From positions 89,341,001-89,405,000 of the forward strand of contig NC_088913.1 of NCBI RefSeq assembly GCF_963576675.1: a stretch of DNA of 64,000 nucleotides. Direction: 5' to 3'. Below are positions 11,404 to 23,270 of this stretch, in pieces (position 1 is the stretch's first letter; each line of letters starts with the position of its first letter). The notes beneath the pieces were generated by a model. That model was given only the letters and a program-made list of their open reading frames with translations, searched no databases and was not told the origin of the DNA. Source of the DNA: Euphorbia lathyris (Eukaryota; Streptophyta; Magnoliopsida; Malpighiales; Euphorbiaceae). The translations under genes and the position numbers were made by a program.

Positions 11404-11440
11404 GTTCTTCGTGTACCTTTAACCAAATGTTGGTAAAAAA

Positions 11441-11460
11441 GTTCCACGTTCACCGCACCA
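11441..11460 (-). other. Primer binding site of Tat element
   Basis: On the minus strand, one base after the 5' LTR, the sequence reads TGGTGCGGTGAACGTGGAAC. The TGG start and the position fit a tRNA-primed PBS; I could not assign the tRNA. Confidence 0.6.
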
Positions 11461-11461
11461 A

Positions 11462-11888
11462 TGATAACTTGCTGGATCTGCTTTGATATTCCTTGCCGGA
11501 GTTACCTGCAAAACAAAACCGGAGACAGGATCTCCGGGGAAACTCTCCGACGATCAAGTCAGTTTATGTAGAAATGAGTCTATATTTTAGCAATAGCTTT
11601 GTGGGAAGAAATGTGAACGTACCTACCCCCTTATTCTTAAGGCCTTTTATAGGTGTTTTTTGGGTAACCGCCGAGGGCGGTTACCCCTTTTTAGGCCATG
11701 TCCCTTTCGTGGCTTTCATGGCAACGAACGTGGTTTTGAGTGGGAGTCTTCGTTTAGGAATTCGGGGCGGTTTACTCGCTGCGCCCGCTTCCTTCATTCG
11801 GGTCCCGTCCAATCTTAGCCCATGGGGCTTTAATATGGGCTGGGCTTGCGAAATGAATATAACCCGTTTTGGGCTCCGCGGGTTATCA
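11462..11888 (-). repeat. 5' LTR of Tat element
   Basis: 427 bp, TG...CA, followed by the target duplication GTGTT at 11889-11893. It lacks the 32-bp segment found in the 3' LTR. On the plus strand, an open frame of 176 codons crosses it; that is a chance frame in LTR sequence. Confidence 0.93.
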
Positions 11889-12284
11889 GTGTTTTTTTTT
11901 TCTTACTCAAAACGACGTAGTTTTGAGTGTTTTCACCATAAGGAAGTGTCATCACCTAAGAGGAGGTTCTCACTTGATCCCTCCCCTATATATATATATA
12001 TATATATATCAACTCTGATTTAATACTCAGCTCTCCAAACGAAAACTTTAAAGTCAATTAAAATCTTAAACTATACAATCATTAATCATATTCATGAACT
12101 AAGTAAAAATCATCAGTTGAGTCTTTATCATAAACAAAAACCATTAACTTAGTCCTCATAAAAAATCATTAGGTTGAATAGTTTGAGACCCTATTCCCCA
12201 AACTTATTTTGCCCCAACATAAAGATCGTTACATTTCATGTTAAATTATCATAGTTTCTAATTTTAAGATACAATGAAGAGTCA
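11889..12284 (+). repeat. Duplicated unit, copy 2 (split by insertions)
   Basis: Continues directly from 2040 once the Tat element is removed: CTTACTCAAAACGACGTAG, GGAGGTTCTCACTTGATCC, a (TA)n run at 11987-12009, then the block ending TTTTAAGATACAATGAAGAG. It ends at the LINE insertion; its last bases are the LINE target duplication. Confidence 0.8.
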
Positions 12285-12292
12285 GAGAAATA

Positions 12293-14425
12293 ATGGCGAA
12301 AGGTAAACCCGAGGAGAGAGAACGGCGGAAGGTGCGGATGGCTGCGGCTTTGGGGGGTACGGGTGGCCGATCGGACCAGGAGTGGGGAGATCGGGACGCT
12401 GCAAGGGTGCTGGTTACGGATCTGGGCTCGGTTGGGGAGGACGAGGTGGGCGATGGTTGTTCGGCAGAGATGGCGAGGTCAGGCCGCGGGGAGGCGAGGT
12501 TGTCGGATCTGGCGTCTTCTAGGGGGGGTAGGGAGAGGGAGCGGGATCGGAGCAACGAACGGGGGAGGCCGGCCCTTTTATACCCGGCGATGCCTTGTAG
12601 TGGGGGTGGGGTTTCGGTGCCGGATCCGAGTAGGGTAGAGATTGGAGGGGAGGAGGCTCGATCGGATCGGGCAGATCCTCGGGTTCACATAGGGGTTGAG
12701 GGTGGTATTATCGGGGATTTTGCCGGTGATCAGGTCAGGGTGGCCGGGGAGAGGCCAGGGGGGCAGGGGGATTCGGAGGTTATGTTGGGAGGAGGGGACG
12801 CCCGTCCCGCGTTGGAAGGGCAAGGAGTGGATTTTGAGCAGGCTGCTAGGGCAGCGAAGGTGGCGTTGGCCGCGCAGGCCGCGCAGGCCGCACTGGCCGA
12901 GCAGGCTACGCAAGCCGCGCTGGCCGCGTTGGCCTCGCGTGTTGTGCAATCTGATAAGGTTTCTGATGTTTTGTTTGAGGAGGATGGAAGAGGAGGAGGG
13001 ATTCCGGTTGCTTCGATGGTTCCCGGGATTAGTTCTACTGATAGGATTAGTCCTGGGAAGTCATCTTGGAGAGACAAAGTTGTAGGAGTGATTGATGAGG
13101 ACCCGATGGTGGAGGACGTCAGTATTGAGGAGGATTCTGAGGATGAGTTGTCCGACTCGGATACTGAGGAAGAAGGAGTGAAAGATGACCCCCTTTGTCC
13201 GATGATCCGTTTGTCTTCGGAGGACAAACGTGTCCTAAGGGCTAAATGGAAACTGTCCTTAATTGTTACCGTTCTAGGTAAAAGGATAAGTTTTAAATAT
13301 TTTGCTCAGAGGATTCAGGCCCAATGGGCATGGAAAGGGAATGTCACCATTACTGACTTGGAAAATGACTATTATGTAGTCAAATTCACAAAGGCTGAGG
13401 ATTATAATAGAATTGTCAATGGTGGCCCGTATATTATATCCAATCATGTGTTGGCCTTGAGACCTTGGGTCCCAAATTTTGACCCTCATGACTGTTCTGT
13501 GAATAGAATTCTTACCTGGGTTAGATTTCTAGGGCTGCCTTTAGAATATTATAACGAAAGATTTCTAAACAAGATTGGTGGTCTTGTCGGTAAAGTCCAC
13601 CATGTTGATAAAACTACTGTTGGGGCAGAGAGAGGCAAGTTTGCCAGGGTCTGTATTGATATTGATTTAGCTAAGCCTCTTCTGTCAAAGTTTATGATCC
13701 GGAATAAAGTCTTTCAGATTGAATATGAAGGGATTCACAACATTTGTTTTGAATGTGGTATGTTTGGTCATACCTTTGAAGGATGTCCTAGAAGATGGAA
13801 GGCGGTCGATGAGATGGTGGAACCTAGTATAGGTAGAGCTGAACCTCAGATGGAAGAGAAGAATTTTGGTCCTTGGATGCTGGCCAAAAGGACGATGAGA
13901 TGGAAGCCTCAGGCTACTTCTGTTCGTAACCAGAGTTCTGAAATTAGTAAAAAGTTGATTGCTTTGCAGATTAACCCTGAAGTCAAGGTTAGGCCCCCTG
14001 ATTTAAGGATTGGTGCCGGGGTTGCCTCTTCTTCTGGTTCTGGGTCGAGGTTTGGTGTCCTGGCCCATGATGTAAGTCAGGATAATGCTTTATCTAATGA
14101 GCATATGGAGTTGCCTAGCCTGGTTTCCGCTGAGCAGGATTCCGCCTTGGGGGACTCTTTCAACCCTCTTTTTGATCCCATTTCTTCTAAGAGTGACTCT
14201 CTTGTTATTGGCTCTAGAGGTGGAGCAACAACCAGTAAAGTCAGTAATTCTAAATCCCCTGTGGAGTGCCCTCCTTTAAAAGCTATATGTGTTAACAAGG
14301 TGAGTTTGAAGAAGCCTAAAGTTAACCCCAAAAAGAGCCAGAATTCTTTGGGTTCTTGGGATAAGAGGGGACCTGCGGGCTCTTCCTCTAGGCTCTCAGG
14401 AGCCCCTAATAAATACCTTGCTTAA
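12293..14425 (+). CDS. LINE ORF1 protein (DUF4283-like, zinc knuckle)
   Basis: 710 codons, ATG at 12293, uninterrupted. The N-terminal 300 residues are low-complexity (Gly/Arg/Asp-rich) with an alanine-rich helix-like block at about 185-218 (AAQAAQAAL repeats). Residues about 305-470 match the DUF4283 type common in plant LINE ORF1 proteins (KWKLSLIVTVLGKRISF, VNRILTWVRFLGLPLEYY). A CCHC knuckle, CFECGMFGHTFEGC, follows near residue 484. Such proteins bind the element RNA in the ribonucleoprotein particle. The C-terminal 200 residues are Ser/Lys-rich with no domain I recognise. GC content is much higher at the N-terminus than in the rest. Confidence 0.85.
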   Translation: MAKGKPEERERRKVRMAAALGGTGGRSDQEWGDRDAARVLVTDLGSVGEDEVGDGCSAEMARSGRGEARLSDLASSRGGRERERDRSNERGRPALLYPAMPCSGGGVSVPDPSRVEIGGEEARSDRADPRVHIGVEGGIIGDFAGDQVRVAGERPGGQGDSEVMLGGGDARPALEGQGVDFEQAARAAKVALAAQAAQAALAEQATQAALAALASRVVQSDKVSDVLFEEDGRGGGIPVASMVPGISSTDRISPGKSSWRDKVVGVIDEDPMVEDVSIEEDSEDELSDSDTEEEGVKDDPLCPMIRLSSEDKRVLRAKWKLSLIVTVLGKRISFKYFAQRIQAQWAWKGNVTITDLENDYYVVKFTKAEDYNRIVNGGPYIISNHVLALRPWVPNFDPHDCSVNRILTWVRFLGLPLEYYNERFLNKIGGLVGKVHHVDKTTVGAERGKFARVCIDIDLAKPLLSKFMIRNKVFQIEYEGIHNICFECGMFGHTFEGCPRRWKAVDEMVEPSIGRAEPQMEEKNFGPWMLAKRTMRWKPQATSVRNQSSEISKKLIALQINPEVKVRPPDLRIGAGVASSSGSGSRFGVLAHDVSQDNALSNEHMELPSLVSAEQDSALGDSFNPLFDPISSKSDSLVIGSRGGATTSKVSNSKSPVECPPLKAICVNKVSLKKPKVNPKKSQNSLGSWDKRGPAGSSSRLSGAPNKYLA

Positions 14426-14457
14426 GGTTTGGGTCTGGGCCAGTTTCCTCTTTTCTG

Positions 14458-17400
14458 ATGGACTTTTGCATTTGGAATGTTAGGGGTGCGGCTAGTAAGG
14501 CTACCCGCATTCATGTAAACGACCTTATCAAGCAGTTTAATCCCTCTTGTTTTGCCCTTCTCGAAACTAAGGTTAGTGGAGTCAAGGCTGATGAGGTGGT
14601 GAGTAAATTTAAGTCTTGGAGTTGTATCAGATCTGAGGCTACTGGTAGGGCTGGGGGGATTTGGCTGTTTTGGAAGCCTAATCGAATTAGGATTGATATT
14701 ATTAATCTTGATAGACAGTGTATCCATAGCAAGGTTTGTTATCCTAGCAGTAACCCCTTCTATGTGACTTTTGTTTATGCTGATCCGGTTCTTTCTAACC
14801 GTAAACGTCTTTGGGAGCTGTTATATTCCATTAGCACTAGCATGGTGGATGCTTGGATTGTTGCTGGTGACTTTAACGATATTACCCTCTTGAGTGATCA
14901 AAAAGGGGGGGGGGCAATCATTATGTTAACCGGTGCCTTAATCATAAGCAGGATATGGACCGTTGTGGGCTGTCTGATTTGGGGGCCGCTGGTCATAAAT
15001 TCACTTGGAAAAGGAATAGTGTGTTTGTAAGACTGGATAAAGCTTATGTGAATATGGCTGCTCTTTACAGATTTCCTGATTTATATGTGCTGAATCTTCC
15101 TTTCCGGCACTCTGACCATTGTCCTATTCTGGTTAGATTGGTTAAGAGTAATAAGCTGAAAGGGAATAGGCCTTTTAGGTACCTTGTTGCTTGGGATGCC
15201 CATCCTGGTTTTGGTGACTTTGTTAAGGATAATTGGCAACCGCATTCTGATGTTCTCCTGGCAGCAGAGGAGTTTAAAAGGGAGGTGGTAGGATGGATTA
15301 AAAACATCTTTGGCCATATTATCCGAAGGAAGAATAAGTTGTTAAGCAGGATGGAAGGGCTTCAGCGTTGTTTGGAGGCTCGTTTCGATCACAGTCTAAG
15401 TTGTCAGCTTAGAGCGCTCCAGAATGAATTGGAAGCGGTTCTTAGACAGGAGGAGCTCCTCTGGTTCCAGAAGTCTAGAAAAGCTTGGATTAAGGATGGT
15501 GACCGGAATACTAGATTCTTTCATCTTTCAACTATTATCAGGAGAAAGAGGAATCGAATCGACGCTATTAAAGACTCCAATGGTGATTGGATTTATGAGG
15601 AGGAAATCATTCGCCGCCTTGCTCTCGAGTTCTATAAGAACCTCTTTGAAGCTGGAGAGGTGGATCTGAGCAGAGCTCATTCCAGGATTTCCTTTCCTAG
15701 GTTACATGAGGATGTTAGGGACCAAGCTTTTCACCCTATTAGCATTAAAGATATTGAGATCGCCTTCTCTAGCATTGGGGCTACTAAAGCTCCTAGGATC
15801 GATGGTATTCTTGCGTGTTTTTTACCATAAACACTGGGATACGGTCAAGGATGGCGTGTTCAACTTTATCCTTGGGGTGTTTGGGGGTTCCATTGATATC
15901 AGTCTGGTTAATAAAACTCTCCTCGTCCTGATCCCTAAAGTTGAGAAACCCTCTTCTTTTTTGCAAATGCGGCCTGTCAGTCTTTGTAATGTTATTTATA
16001 AAGCGGTCACAAAGATTATAGCCAATCGTCTTCAGATTATCCTTCCTGGGGTTATTAGTCAGAACCAGGGGAGCTTCGTCCCCGGTAGGCAAATGATGGA
16101 TAATGTGGTTGTCGCCCAGGAGATGATTCATTCTATGAGAGTTAGGAAAGGCAAGAAAGGGATTGTGGCCCTTAAGCTCGATTTGGAGAAAGCGTATGAT
16201 CGCTTAAATTGGAGCTTTCTTATGGATAGCTTATATAGAGTGGGAATCCCTGAGAACTGGAGGAAGCTGATTGAAGATTGTATCTCTTCTCCTGTCTTCC
16301 AAGTCCTGATTAATGGGGATATGTCTGAGGAATTCTCTCCGTCTAGGGGTATTAGGCAAGGGGATCCGATGAGCCCTTTTCTCTTCGTGATAGCTATGGA
16401 GCGGCTGGCCCTCCTTATTCAAGAAGCGGTGGATAACGGCTCCCTTCATCCTGTGTCTATTAATAGGTTTTGCCCTCCTATTTCCCATTTGTTTTTTGCT
16501 GATGATGTGATGCTGTTTGTGGATGGGAATGAGGAGCAAATTGGTGTTATCATGAATATTCTGGATAATTTCTGTGCTGCCTCAGGACAAAAGATTAACA
16601 TCCATAAGTCTTGAATGCTTTGTTCTAAAAATATGGATAGAAGTGTTTGTAAGAGGCTTAGCGATTTGTCTGATATTCCTCTTACCCAATCCTTGGGGAA
16701 GTATTTAGGGGTTCAGCTCCACAGTGAAAGAGTGACCAAAGCCTCTTTTAAGGAGATTCTGGATAGGACAAATGGGTTATGTGCTAGTTGGAAAGCTAAT
16801 TCTCTCTCCTTTGTTGGGCGCCTTACCTTAGTTCAGTCTGTCAATTGTGCAGCTCCGAATCATATTATGCAGGCCTGTAATCTGCCCGTGCCGGTTCTTA
16901 ATGACCTTGACAAGATTAATCGGCGCTTTCTTTGGGGGGGGGGGGGTCTGGAGAAGGGAAGAAAATCCACCTGGTTCCTTGGAAGGAGGTTTTCCAGCCT
17001 AAATCTATGGGAGGGCTCGGTATAAGACAGGCTAAGGATAATAATAAAGTCCTTTTGATGAAGCTCCTTTGGCGTATGTGGCAGTCTCCCTCTTCTCTTT
17101 GGGTTCGGCTGCTTCGTGGTAAATACAGAAAGGATAAGATCTTTGGGGGTTCGAAGGATAGGGTTGCTAATTGCTCTTTTACTTGGAAAGGTCTTAGTGC
17201 TGTCTTTGCTGAGTTCTGTTCACGCGTTGGTCTGGATGTGGGGAATGGCAAATCTATCAGTTTTTGGTACGACTCCTGGATTGGGGACAGACCTCTTATA
17301 GATATCTGCTGCGCTCCCCCGCCTTCCAGTATCCACCATTGGAGGATTGCGGATGTGGTTGACGCTGAGGGGGATTGGAAGTGGCCTATGTTTGAGTCCT

Positions 17401-18566
17401 TCTTTGGTCTGGATATTCTTCTTAAAATCAGGGGAGTCAAGGTTAGTACTCAGGAGGAAGATATGGACAAGCACTGTTGGGCGCTTTCCAATAATGGTAT
17501 GTATTCTTGTAAGTCTGCTTTTGAAGCCTTCTCTTGTAATGGGTCCGGTCAGCCCTCCTTTTCTTGGAAGTCCATTTGGGCTTTGAAGATCCCTTACAGA
17601 ATCAGGAGCTTCATTTGGCTGGGAATGAAAGACAGATTGCTGACCAATGTTGATAGGCACAGAAGGCATCTTGCTAGCTCTGGTGCTTGTAGTAGGTGTT
17701 CTGGTCATGTTGAATCCCTTTGCCATGCTCTGAGGGATTGTTCTAAAAGTTTGAAGGTTTGGAAGGAAGTCCTTCCTCCTCACATTCTTCCGTCCTTCCT
17801 TGCCTATCCTGAGGCTGATTGGTTCCAATCTGGGGTGAGTGGGAAGCTTCTGGCTAAGGTTGAGCATGGGGTGGTTATCTTTGCTATCATTTGTCACCAA
17901 ATCTGGAAGTGGAGAAATGAAGAAATCTTTGGTGGTAAGGAGATGTATGTTCATAACTTATCTGAGTTTTTCTCGAGGAAGCTCTCTTTAGTTATTGAAA
18001 GTTTTAAAGGGGATTCTTTGGTTAGAGCTTCTCAGAATAAGGAGGAGCGTCTTGTCGGTTGGTGTAGGCCCAAGGAAGGGGTGGTGAAGCTCAATACAGA
18101 TGGTTCTTGTCTGGTTAGTGGGAGAATTGCGGCCGGAGGGGTTTTAAGGGATGGAGGGGGTGCCTAGATGTCTGGTTTCTCTCATAACATTGGTATGGGT
18201 TCGTCCTTTTCGACAGAGCTGTGGGGTATCCTCTCTGGGATTAAGCTTGCCAAGAGTCTGGGTATCAAGAGGCTTTCAGTGGAGTCTGATAATAAGGAGG
18301 CCATTGATATGATCTCCGACAATCATGCTATCTGTTTTAATAGCCAAAACCTTATTAAAGCCATTATGAGGCTTATATCCGATTTTGAATCTGTTGATTT
18401 CAGACACATTTATAGAGAGCAAAACCGTATTGCGGACCGCCTGGCTGCTGCTGGCCATGAGAGGATGCTGGGTGTCTCCATTCTTTCTAGTCCTCCTTCT
18501 TTTCTCTTACCCCTTCTGCATGAAGACAGGATCGGGGTCAGCTTTCCTAGGCTGATCCCAGGCTAA
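14458..18566 (+). pseudogene. LINE ORF2 (endonuclease - RT - RNase H), broken
   Basis: Endonuclease starts MDFCIWNVRGAASK with ALLETKV, GGIWLFW and WIVAGDFNDI. A frameshift falls at the G run near 14904-14913; the next frame resumes with MDRCGLSDLGAAGHKFTWKR and HSDHCPILV. RT lies at about 15780-16614, with QGSFVPGRQMMDNVV, KLDLEKAYDRLNW, GIRQGDPMSPFLF and the catalytic FADDVMLF; it has a frame change near 15806 and a TGA at 16612-16614. A second frameshift is at the G run near 16931-16943. Then comes the zf-RVT region, and an RNase H (LNTDGSC, then SVESDNKEAIDM) with TAG at 18165-18167 inside. The element cannot make ORF2 as it stands. Confidence 0.9.
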
Positions 18567-18635
18567 GTTGTGTTTGTTTCGTTTTGTTTTTTCCTTTCCT
18601 TGTTTACCAAAAAAAAAAGATACAATGAAGAGTCA

Positions 18636-18779
18636 ATTGGTGAAGAGTCTTAGGTTCGAACCCCTTAAGTAGCATTAGTGTTTTTTTTATTTATTTTCTT
18701 ACTCAAAACGACGTAGTTTTGAGTGTTCTCACCATAAGAAAATGTCCCCACCTAAGAGGAGGTTCTCATTTGATCACTT

Positions 18780-18827
<48 letters not shown>

Positions 18828-19110
18828 ACTCTTATTTAATATTCGGCTCTCCAAACGAAAACTTTAAAGTCAATTAAAATCTTAAACTATACAATCATTA
18901 ATCATATTCATGAACTAAGTAAAAATCATCAGTTGAGTCTTTATCATAAACAAAAACGATTAACTTAGTCCTAAAAAAAATCATTAGGTTGAATAGTTTG
19001 AGACCCTATTCCCCAAACTTATTTTGCCCAACATAAAGATCGTTACATTTCATGTCAAATTGTCATATTTTTTAATTTTAAGATACAATGAAGAGTCAAT
19101 TGATGATTTT
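18636..19110 (+). repeat. Duplicated unit, copy 3
   Basis: Repeats the same order as copy 2: CTTAGGTTCGAACCCC, GTAGCATTAGTG, ACTCAAAACGACGTAGTTTT, GGAGGTTCTCATTTGATC, (TA)n at 18783-18825, the TCAACTCTTATTTAATATTC block, and a final AAGATACAATGAAGAGTCAA at about 19079. The (TA)n length differs in all three copies. Confidence 0.85.
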
Positions 19111-20449
19111 TTCTTAATTCATGGATCTAATTGAAGATTTTGATAGTTTAATATCTTAATTGATTTTAAAGTTTTAGTTTAGGAGTCAAATGAATGTTAT
19201 GTCCTTAATATTTTAAGGCTATCTCTTTTTCTAATATTAGTATGTTTTATAATAATTTTATTCATTTAGTTATATTTTAGGGAAAAAAATTAAAAAACTA
19301 AACATTGTGGTTTGATGGATTTGTAAGACATTGTCTGTGGTTTAAAAGTTTGTAAACAGTAGTCTATATGTATGTTGTGAATTTGGAGTTAAAGGATACG
19401 TGAGTCAATTTTTCGGCCAAATAATGTTTGTGGTTTGGTTAATTTATAAAATTAGTCATTGAATTTTGGATAATTAGCAAATTAATTGGTCAAAATTAGT
19501 CTACTTTGGAGTAAATAGTCATGATAACAATTTTTAAGGAATAGTTGAGTTTGTAAATCGTAAAAAGCTCAAACTCATGTTTACAAACTTTTAAGTCACG
19601 TGCATTGTCTTTGCAAATTTGCCAAACCAATTCAAGTTTTGGCCTGTTCATGTTCCGCTTGTCAGAAAATTGATAAACTCAAACTCAACATTCTTCTTTA
19701 CGGTGTTCATGAGCTTGTTCGGGACTAACTCATTAGTTGAGTTAATGAACTCGTGAACAACTCATTAATTATGTTTATTAATTATATTTATTTAAAAAAA
19801 TCCACACATAATTACATAAAATCTAAAAAAAACTATGTTATTTTATATTTACCCCTTTATATAAATATTATTGTTAAACATAATAATTGAACCAAACTTG
19901 TTTACGAGCATGTTCATAAATATTATAACCGAGTTGCCTTATGAGCTTATTGAACCTAGAATCGAGCAATGCTCGCGAGCTTTCAAACTTCGTCGTGCTT
20001 AAACTCAAATGGTTTATAAATCGAACTGAACATGATCAAATTTTTATCAAAGCAATATGTATATTATTCATCTCCATTAAGATGAATACTATAGAGAAAA
20101 TGACGACATGGAATCTTTATCTCCTTGACAATCATAATTATACTATAGTGCTTTAAACTTAATTTTAAATATTTGAAAGTAACTCGATAATATAAATGTT
20201 TAATGAGGTGCAATTGAATAAATTAAAATCCAATAGTTTGTGAGCTTTTCTCGAGCTCGATCCGAGCTTAAAATTATAGACTTGTTGAGTTTGAGTTCGA
20301 GTCGAGCTTAAAAATTATAGGCTAGATGAACTTCGAGCTCAAACTGAGATTTAAAATTATAGGCCAGACGAGCTTTGAGCTCGAATCTAGCTTAAAAATA
20401 TAGACTATACGAGCTTTGAGCTCAATCTCTTTGATTCTCGAGTCGATAC
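19111..20449. other. Non-coding AT-rich spacer with short degenerate repeats
   Basis: No gene seen. From about 20238 to 20445 there are about four degenerate units of 50-55 bp built on GAGCTTTGAGCTCGAA and TTAAAATTATAG. The 19640-19990 part is also rich in GAGCTTGTTC/ATGAACTCG-type words, so it may be the relic of an old repeat. Confidence 0.5.
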
Positions 20450-20707
20450 TGTTGAATGTATAGTTTGATATACATAGAGAATATGGAGATAGAGAGAATT
20501 ATTGTATATGAATTATGTTTGAATCACCTTGAATGTGATTAGCTCTAGGGCTTTGTATTCATAGTGAAACAATAAGAGTTTGTATAGGAATACAATGTAT
20601 AAAGTATAGACGTATTTAAATTCTACCTAGCTAGTAATATAGACAGATTGAGACTCTAACTAGATAAAAAACTGTTTACAGGATAATAGAGAATATTATC
20701 TCTAACA
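20450..20707 (-). repeat. 3' LTR of copia element C
   Basis: 258 bp, TGTTGAATG...CTCTAACA on the plus strand. Directly inside it, the minus strand reads TTAAGGAGGG, a polypurine tract, and before that the typical end of copia RNase H. This fixes the 3' end and the minus orientation. The 5' LTR is beyond the right edge of the window. Confidence 0.82.
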
Positions 20708-20708
20708 C

Positions 20709-21951
20709 CCTCCTTAAGCTAATGGTGGGCAAAGAGTCGAGAGCGGAGCATAGTGAAGTGAGCAGGAGCGAGCAGTTTGGTGAGAATATCTGCAACTTGA
20801 TCATCAGTTGGAATGAATCATACGCTAAGGAATCCATTTTGCACTTGTTCACGAACAAAATGATAATCAAGTTCTATGTGCTTTTTACGAGCATGGAATA
20901 CTGGATTTGAAGTGAGATAAATTGTCCCAACATTATCACACGACAAATTGAACGAGTGTAGGTAGAGGGAATCCCAGATCCGAGAGAAGCGATTTGAACC
21001 ATAGAAGCTCTGCCGTGGCATTTGACACCGCTTTTTATTCACTTTCGATGGAGGATCTAGCTATTGTTGGTTGTTGCGAGTCTGCCAGGATACAATGCTG
21101 GAGCCAAGATAGACACAAAATGCACCCGCCGATCTTCTATCACCAGGTCAGCCTCCCCAATCACGGTCCGAGTAATAGTGAATATGATCCAGAGGTTTGG
21201 TGGACATGACTATCCCAAAACCAGATATTCTTTGAATGTAGCGCAGGACCCGCTTGACTCCTTTCTAATGTTCATCAGTGGACAGTGCAAAAACTGGCAT
21301 AGCTTGTTAACCGCAAATGCAATATCAGGACGCGTGAATGTTAGATATATAAGTGCTCCCACAATGCTTCTGTATTCATCTCCGAAAGGCAGGCTGATGC
21401 TAAGATCTTTGGAAAGGGTTGATATGGTAGCCATTTAATGTGGGTTTGCAGTCAATCATCTTTACTCTACTGAGGATGTCAGCCACATACTTAGCCTGAC
21501 ACAAGTGAATGCCATCTTTCTCATATCTTATCTCAATTCATAGAAAGTACTCTGCCTTACCAAGGTTACGAATTGGAAACTCCTGTTCAATAGCTGCAAT
21601 GGTGTTAGTAATGTGTGCAAGAGTATTACATGTGATGAGGATGTCATCAACATAACATGAAATGTAGGTATTTTCAGTATCGGTGCATCTAATGAAGAGA
21701 GAGTTGTCAGCTTGTGACATCTTGTACCCGAGGAGAGTAGGAATGTTCGTAGCCATGTGAACCATTCTCTCGGTGCTTATTTTAACCAATATAGACTCTT
21801 TTTTAAGAAAGCATACATGATCTGGTCTGTCCCTGTCCCTAAACCCCTGTGGTTGCTCCATATAGATAGTATCTGATAAGTTTCCATCGAGAAATGCATT
21901 TGAGATGTCAAGTTGACTGATGATTGGTTGCGGCAATGGAAAAGACAGATT
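20709..21951 (-). pseudogene. Copia element C: RT (3' part) and RNase H remains
   Basis: Minus-strand fragments. At 21936-21538: QLDISNAFLDG, YMEQPQGF, and catalytic CYVDDILIT in copia RT. At 21434-21210: [23 protein letters not shown]. Towards 20720 the frame gives the usual end of the RNase H (LAPAHFTMLRSRL-like). Frameshifts and stops separate the pieces. The N-terminal half of the same RT lies at 62852-63230, on the other side of the Sirevirus insertion, so the two halves belong to one gene. Confidence 0.85.
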
Positions 21952-23044
21952 TGTTGGTCCCGTGTAATTATATCCAAGGGGGGCTTAGGAACTTGTGGAT
22001 ACCCATTTTTGTCCGGACCAATTTTTAAGTTTTAATAAATGTTCACTCAAAAGTTGAACGATTCACGAATTATTCAAAATATACAGTGTTATCTCGAAAA
22101 TAATTTATTAAGGGAAAATTGTGCTATTGATGCTAATTTGTCATATTTCGGCATAAATCGGTAAGAATGTCGAATTATATTCGAAATGTGGCGTAATAGA
22201 ATTAATGCATAATCTTAACCTATTATAAATCTTATTCGAGATATGTTCCTCGTATTTTGAATAAAGCTGAATTTGCTCGAATTCGAATTATAATTTATTA
22301 ATTAAAGTTCAAATGTCAATCGGTCAAATTGACATTTCAATACGTATTTATTTGTCGTAATCTGTATTTAGGAACGTCTATAGTCTGAATTGCGAATTAT
22401 GATGGAATATCGTATACCGAAGTTAAAAGTTAATTTTGACTTTAATTATGATTTATATTATAATTAAACGTTTAAGAGTATAGTCGATTTCTAAGTAACG
22501 AATTATGACGAATGGATCCAAAATTTGAAAAGCTAATAAATTAACGACAATTGGACGTTTCCTTAAAATATTAGTCATCGTCGTAGTCCGAAATGTATCT
22601 TTATAGGTCCGTGAATGTAATTTTCTTCTTTTTCAGATTAGTCGAGTTCAAATTATTTTTTTGTTGTAAAATTTCACGGTCACGTGTTATTGTAACTCAA
22701 GTCGTATTTATTAAGCGTTTTAACTCGTCGTGTGCTGCTGGGCTAATTGCGTTGAATAAAATGGAAACAATGATAAAAAGTATATAAAATGAATAATGGA
22801 GCTTTTATTAATAAAGTAATAATACACGAATACAAATTACATTACGGTACAAATAACCAACTTCTAATTACATCTTTTGCAGAAAAATAAAATCAAAATA
22901 AAGCGGAGCAAATGTAGCGGACCCGGGGGGCCCGCCATACAATGTCGGGGGTTTCTGTACCCCACTTTGAACACCGAGGCAACTCAGGATCCCGAAAAGC
23001 AGGGTCAAAAGCCCACATTCAACCCGAGAATGCCTGTTCGATTC

Positions 23045-23270
23045 TAGAATGTCCCCCCTATATCCGAAGCAACTAAATTCACGAGGGGATAATCAAAATT
23101 CATCCGAGGCGACTAAATTCACGGGGGAATGATCAAAATGCATCCGAGGCGACTAAATTCACGAGGGGACAATCAGAATTCATCCGAGGCGACTAAATGC
23201 ACGGGGGATAACCAAAATTTACCCGAGACAACTAAAGTTCATCCGAGGCGACTAAATACGTACGGGACGG
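23045..23270 (+). repeat. ~41-bp tandem repeats in solo LTR
   Basis: About five degenerate copies of a unit containing CATCCGAGGCGACTAAATTC and ACGAGGGGA.AATCAAAA. Upstream of the TATA-like motif at about 23631, so possibly in the U3 of this LTR. Confidence 0.75.

Larger units (their letters stand above)
2041..11888 (-). mobile_element. Complete Tat-lineage Ty3/gypsy LTR retrotransposon
   Basis: A 9.85-kb element in minus orientation. Two LTRs start TGATAACTTGCTGG and end GCGGGTTATCA on the plus strand. The 5-bp target duplication GTGTT lies at 2036-2040 and 11889-11893. Reading on the minus strand the order is 5' LTR, PBS, gag, protease, RT, Ty3-type RNase H, second (archaeal-type) RNase H, integrase, polypurine tract, 3' LTR; the extra RNase H domain is a hallmark of the Tat branch. 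A spliced antisense gene lies between integrase and 3' LTR. All sense coding modules share one frame, interrupted only by three stop codons, so this copy is probably not autonomous. Confidence 0.93.
12285..18616 (+). mobile_element. LINE (L1-clade plant non-LTR retrotransposon)
   Basis: A 6.3-kb plus-strand element with ORF1 (nucleic-acid binding) and ORF2 (endonuclease, RT, zf-RVT, RNase H). It ends in an A-rich tract at about 18609-18618. A 19-bp target duplication, AAGATACAATGAAGAGTCA, flanks it at 12266-12284 and 18617-18635, partly shared with the A tail. The 5' end lies only 8 nt before the ORF1 ATG, so the 5' UTR is essentially missing, suggesting slight 5' truncation. ORF1 is open and ORF2 is broken. 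Confidence 0.93.
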
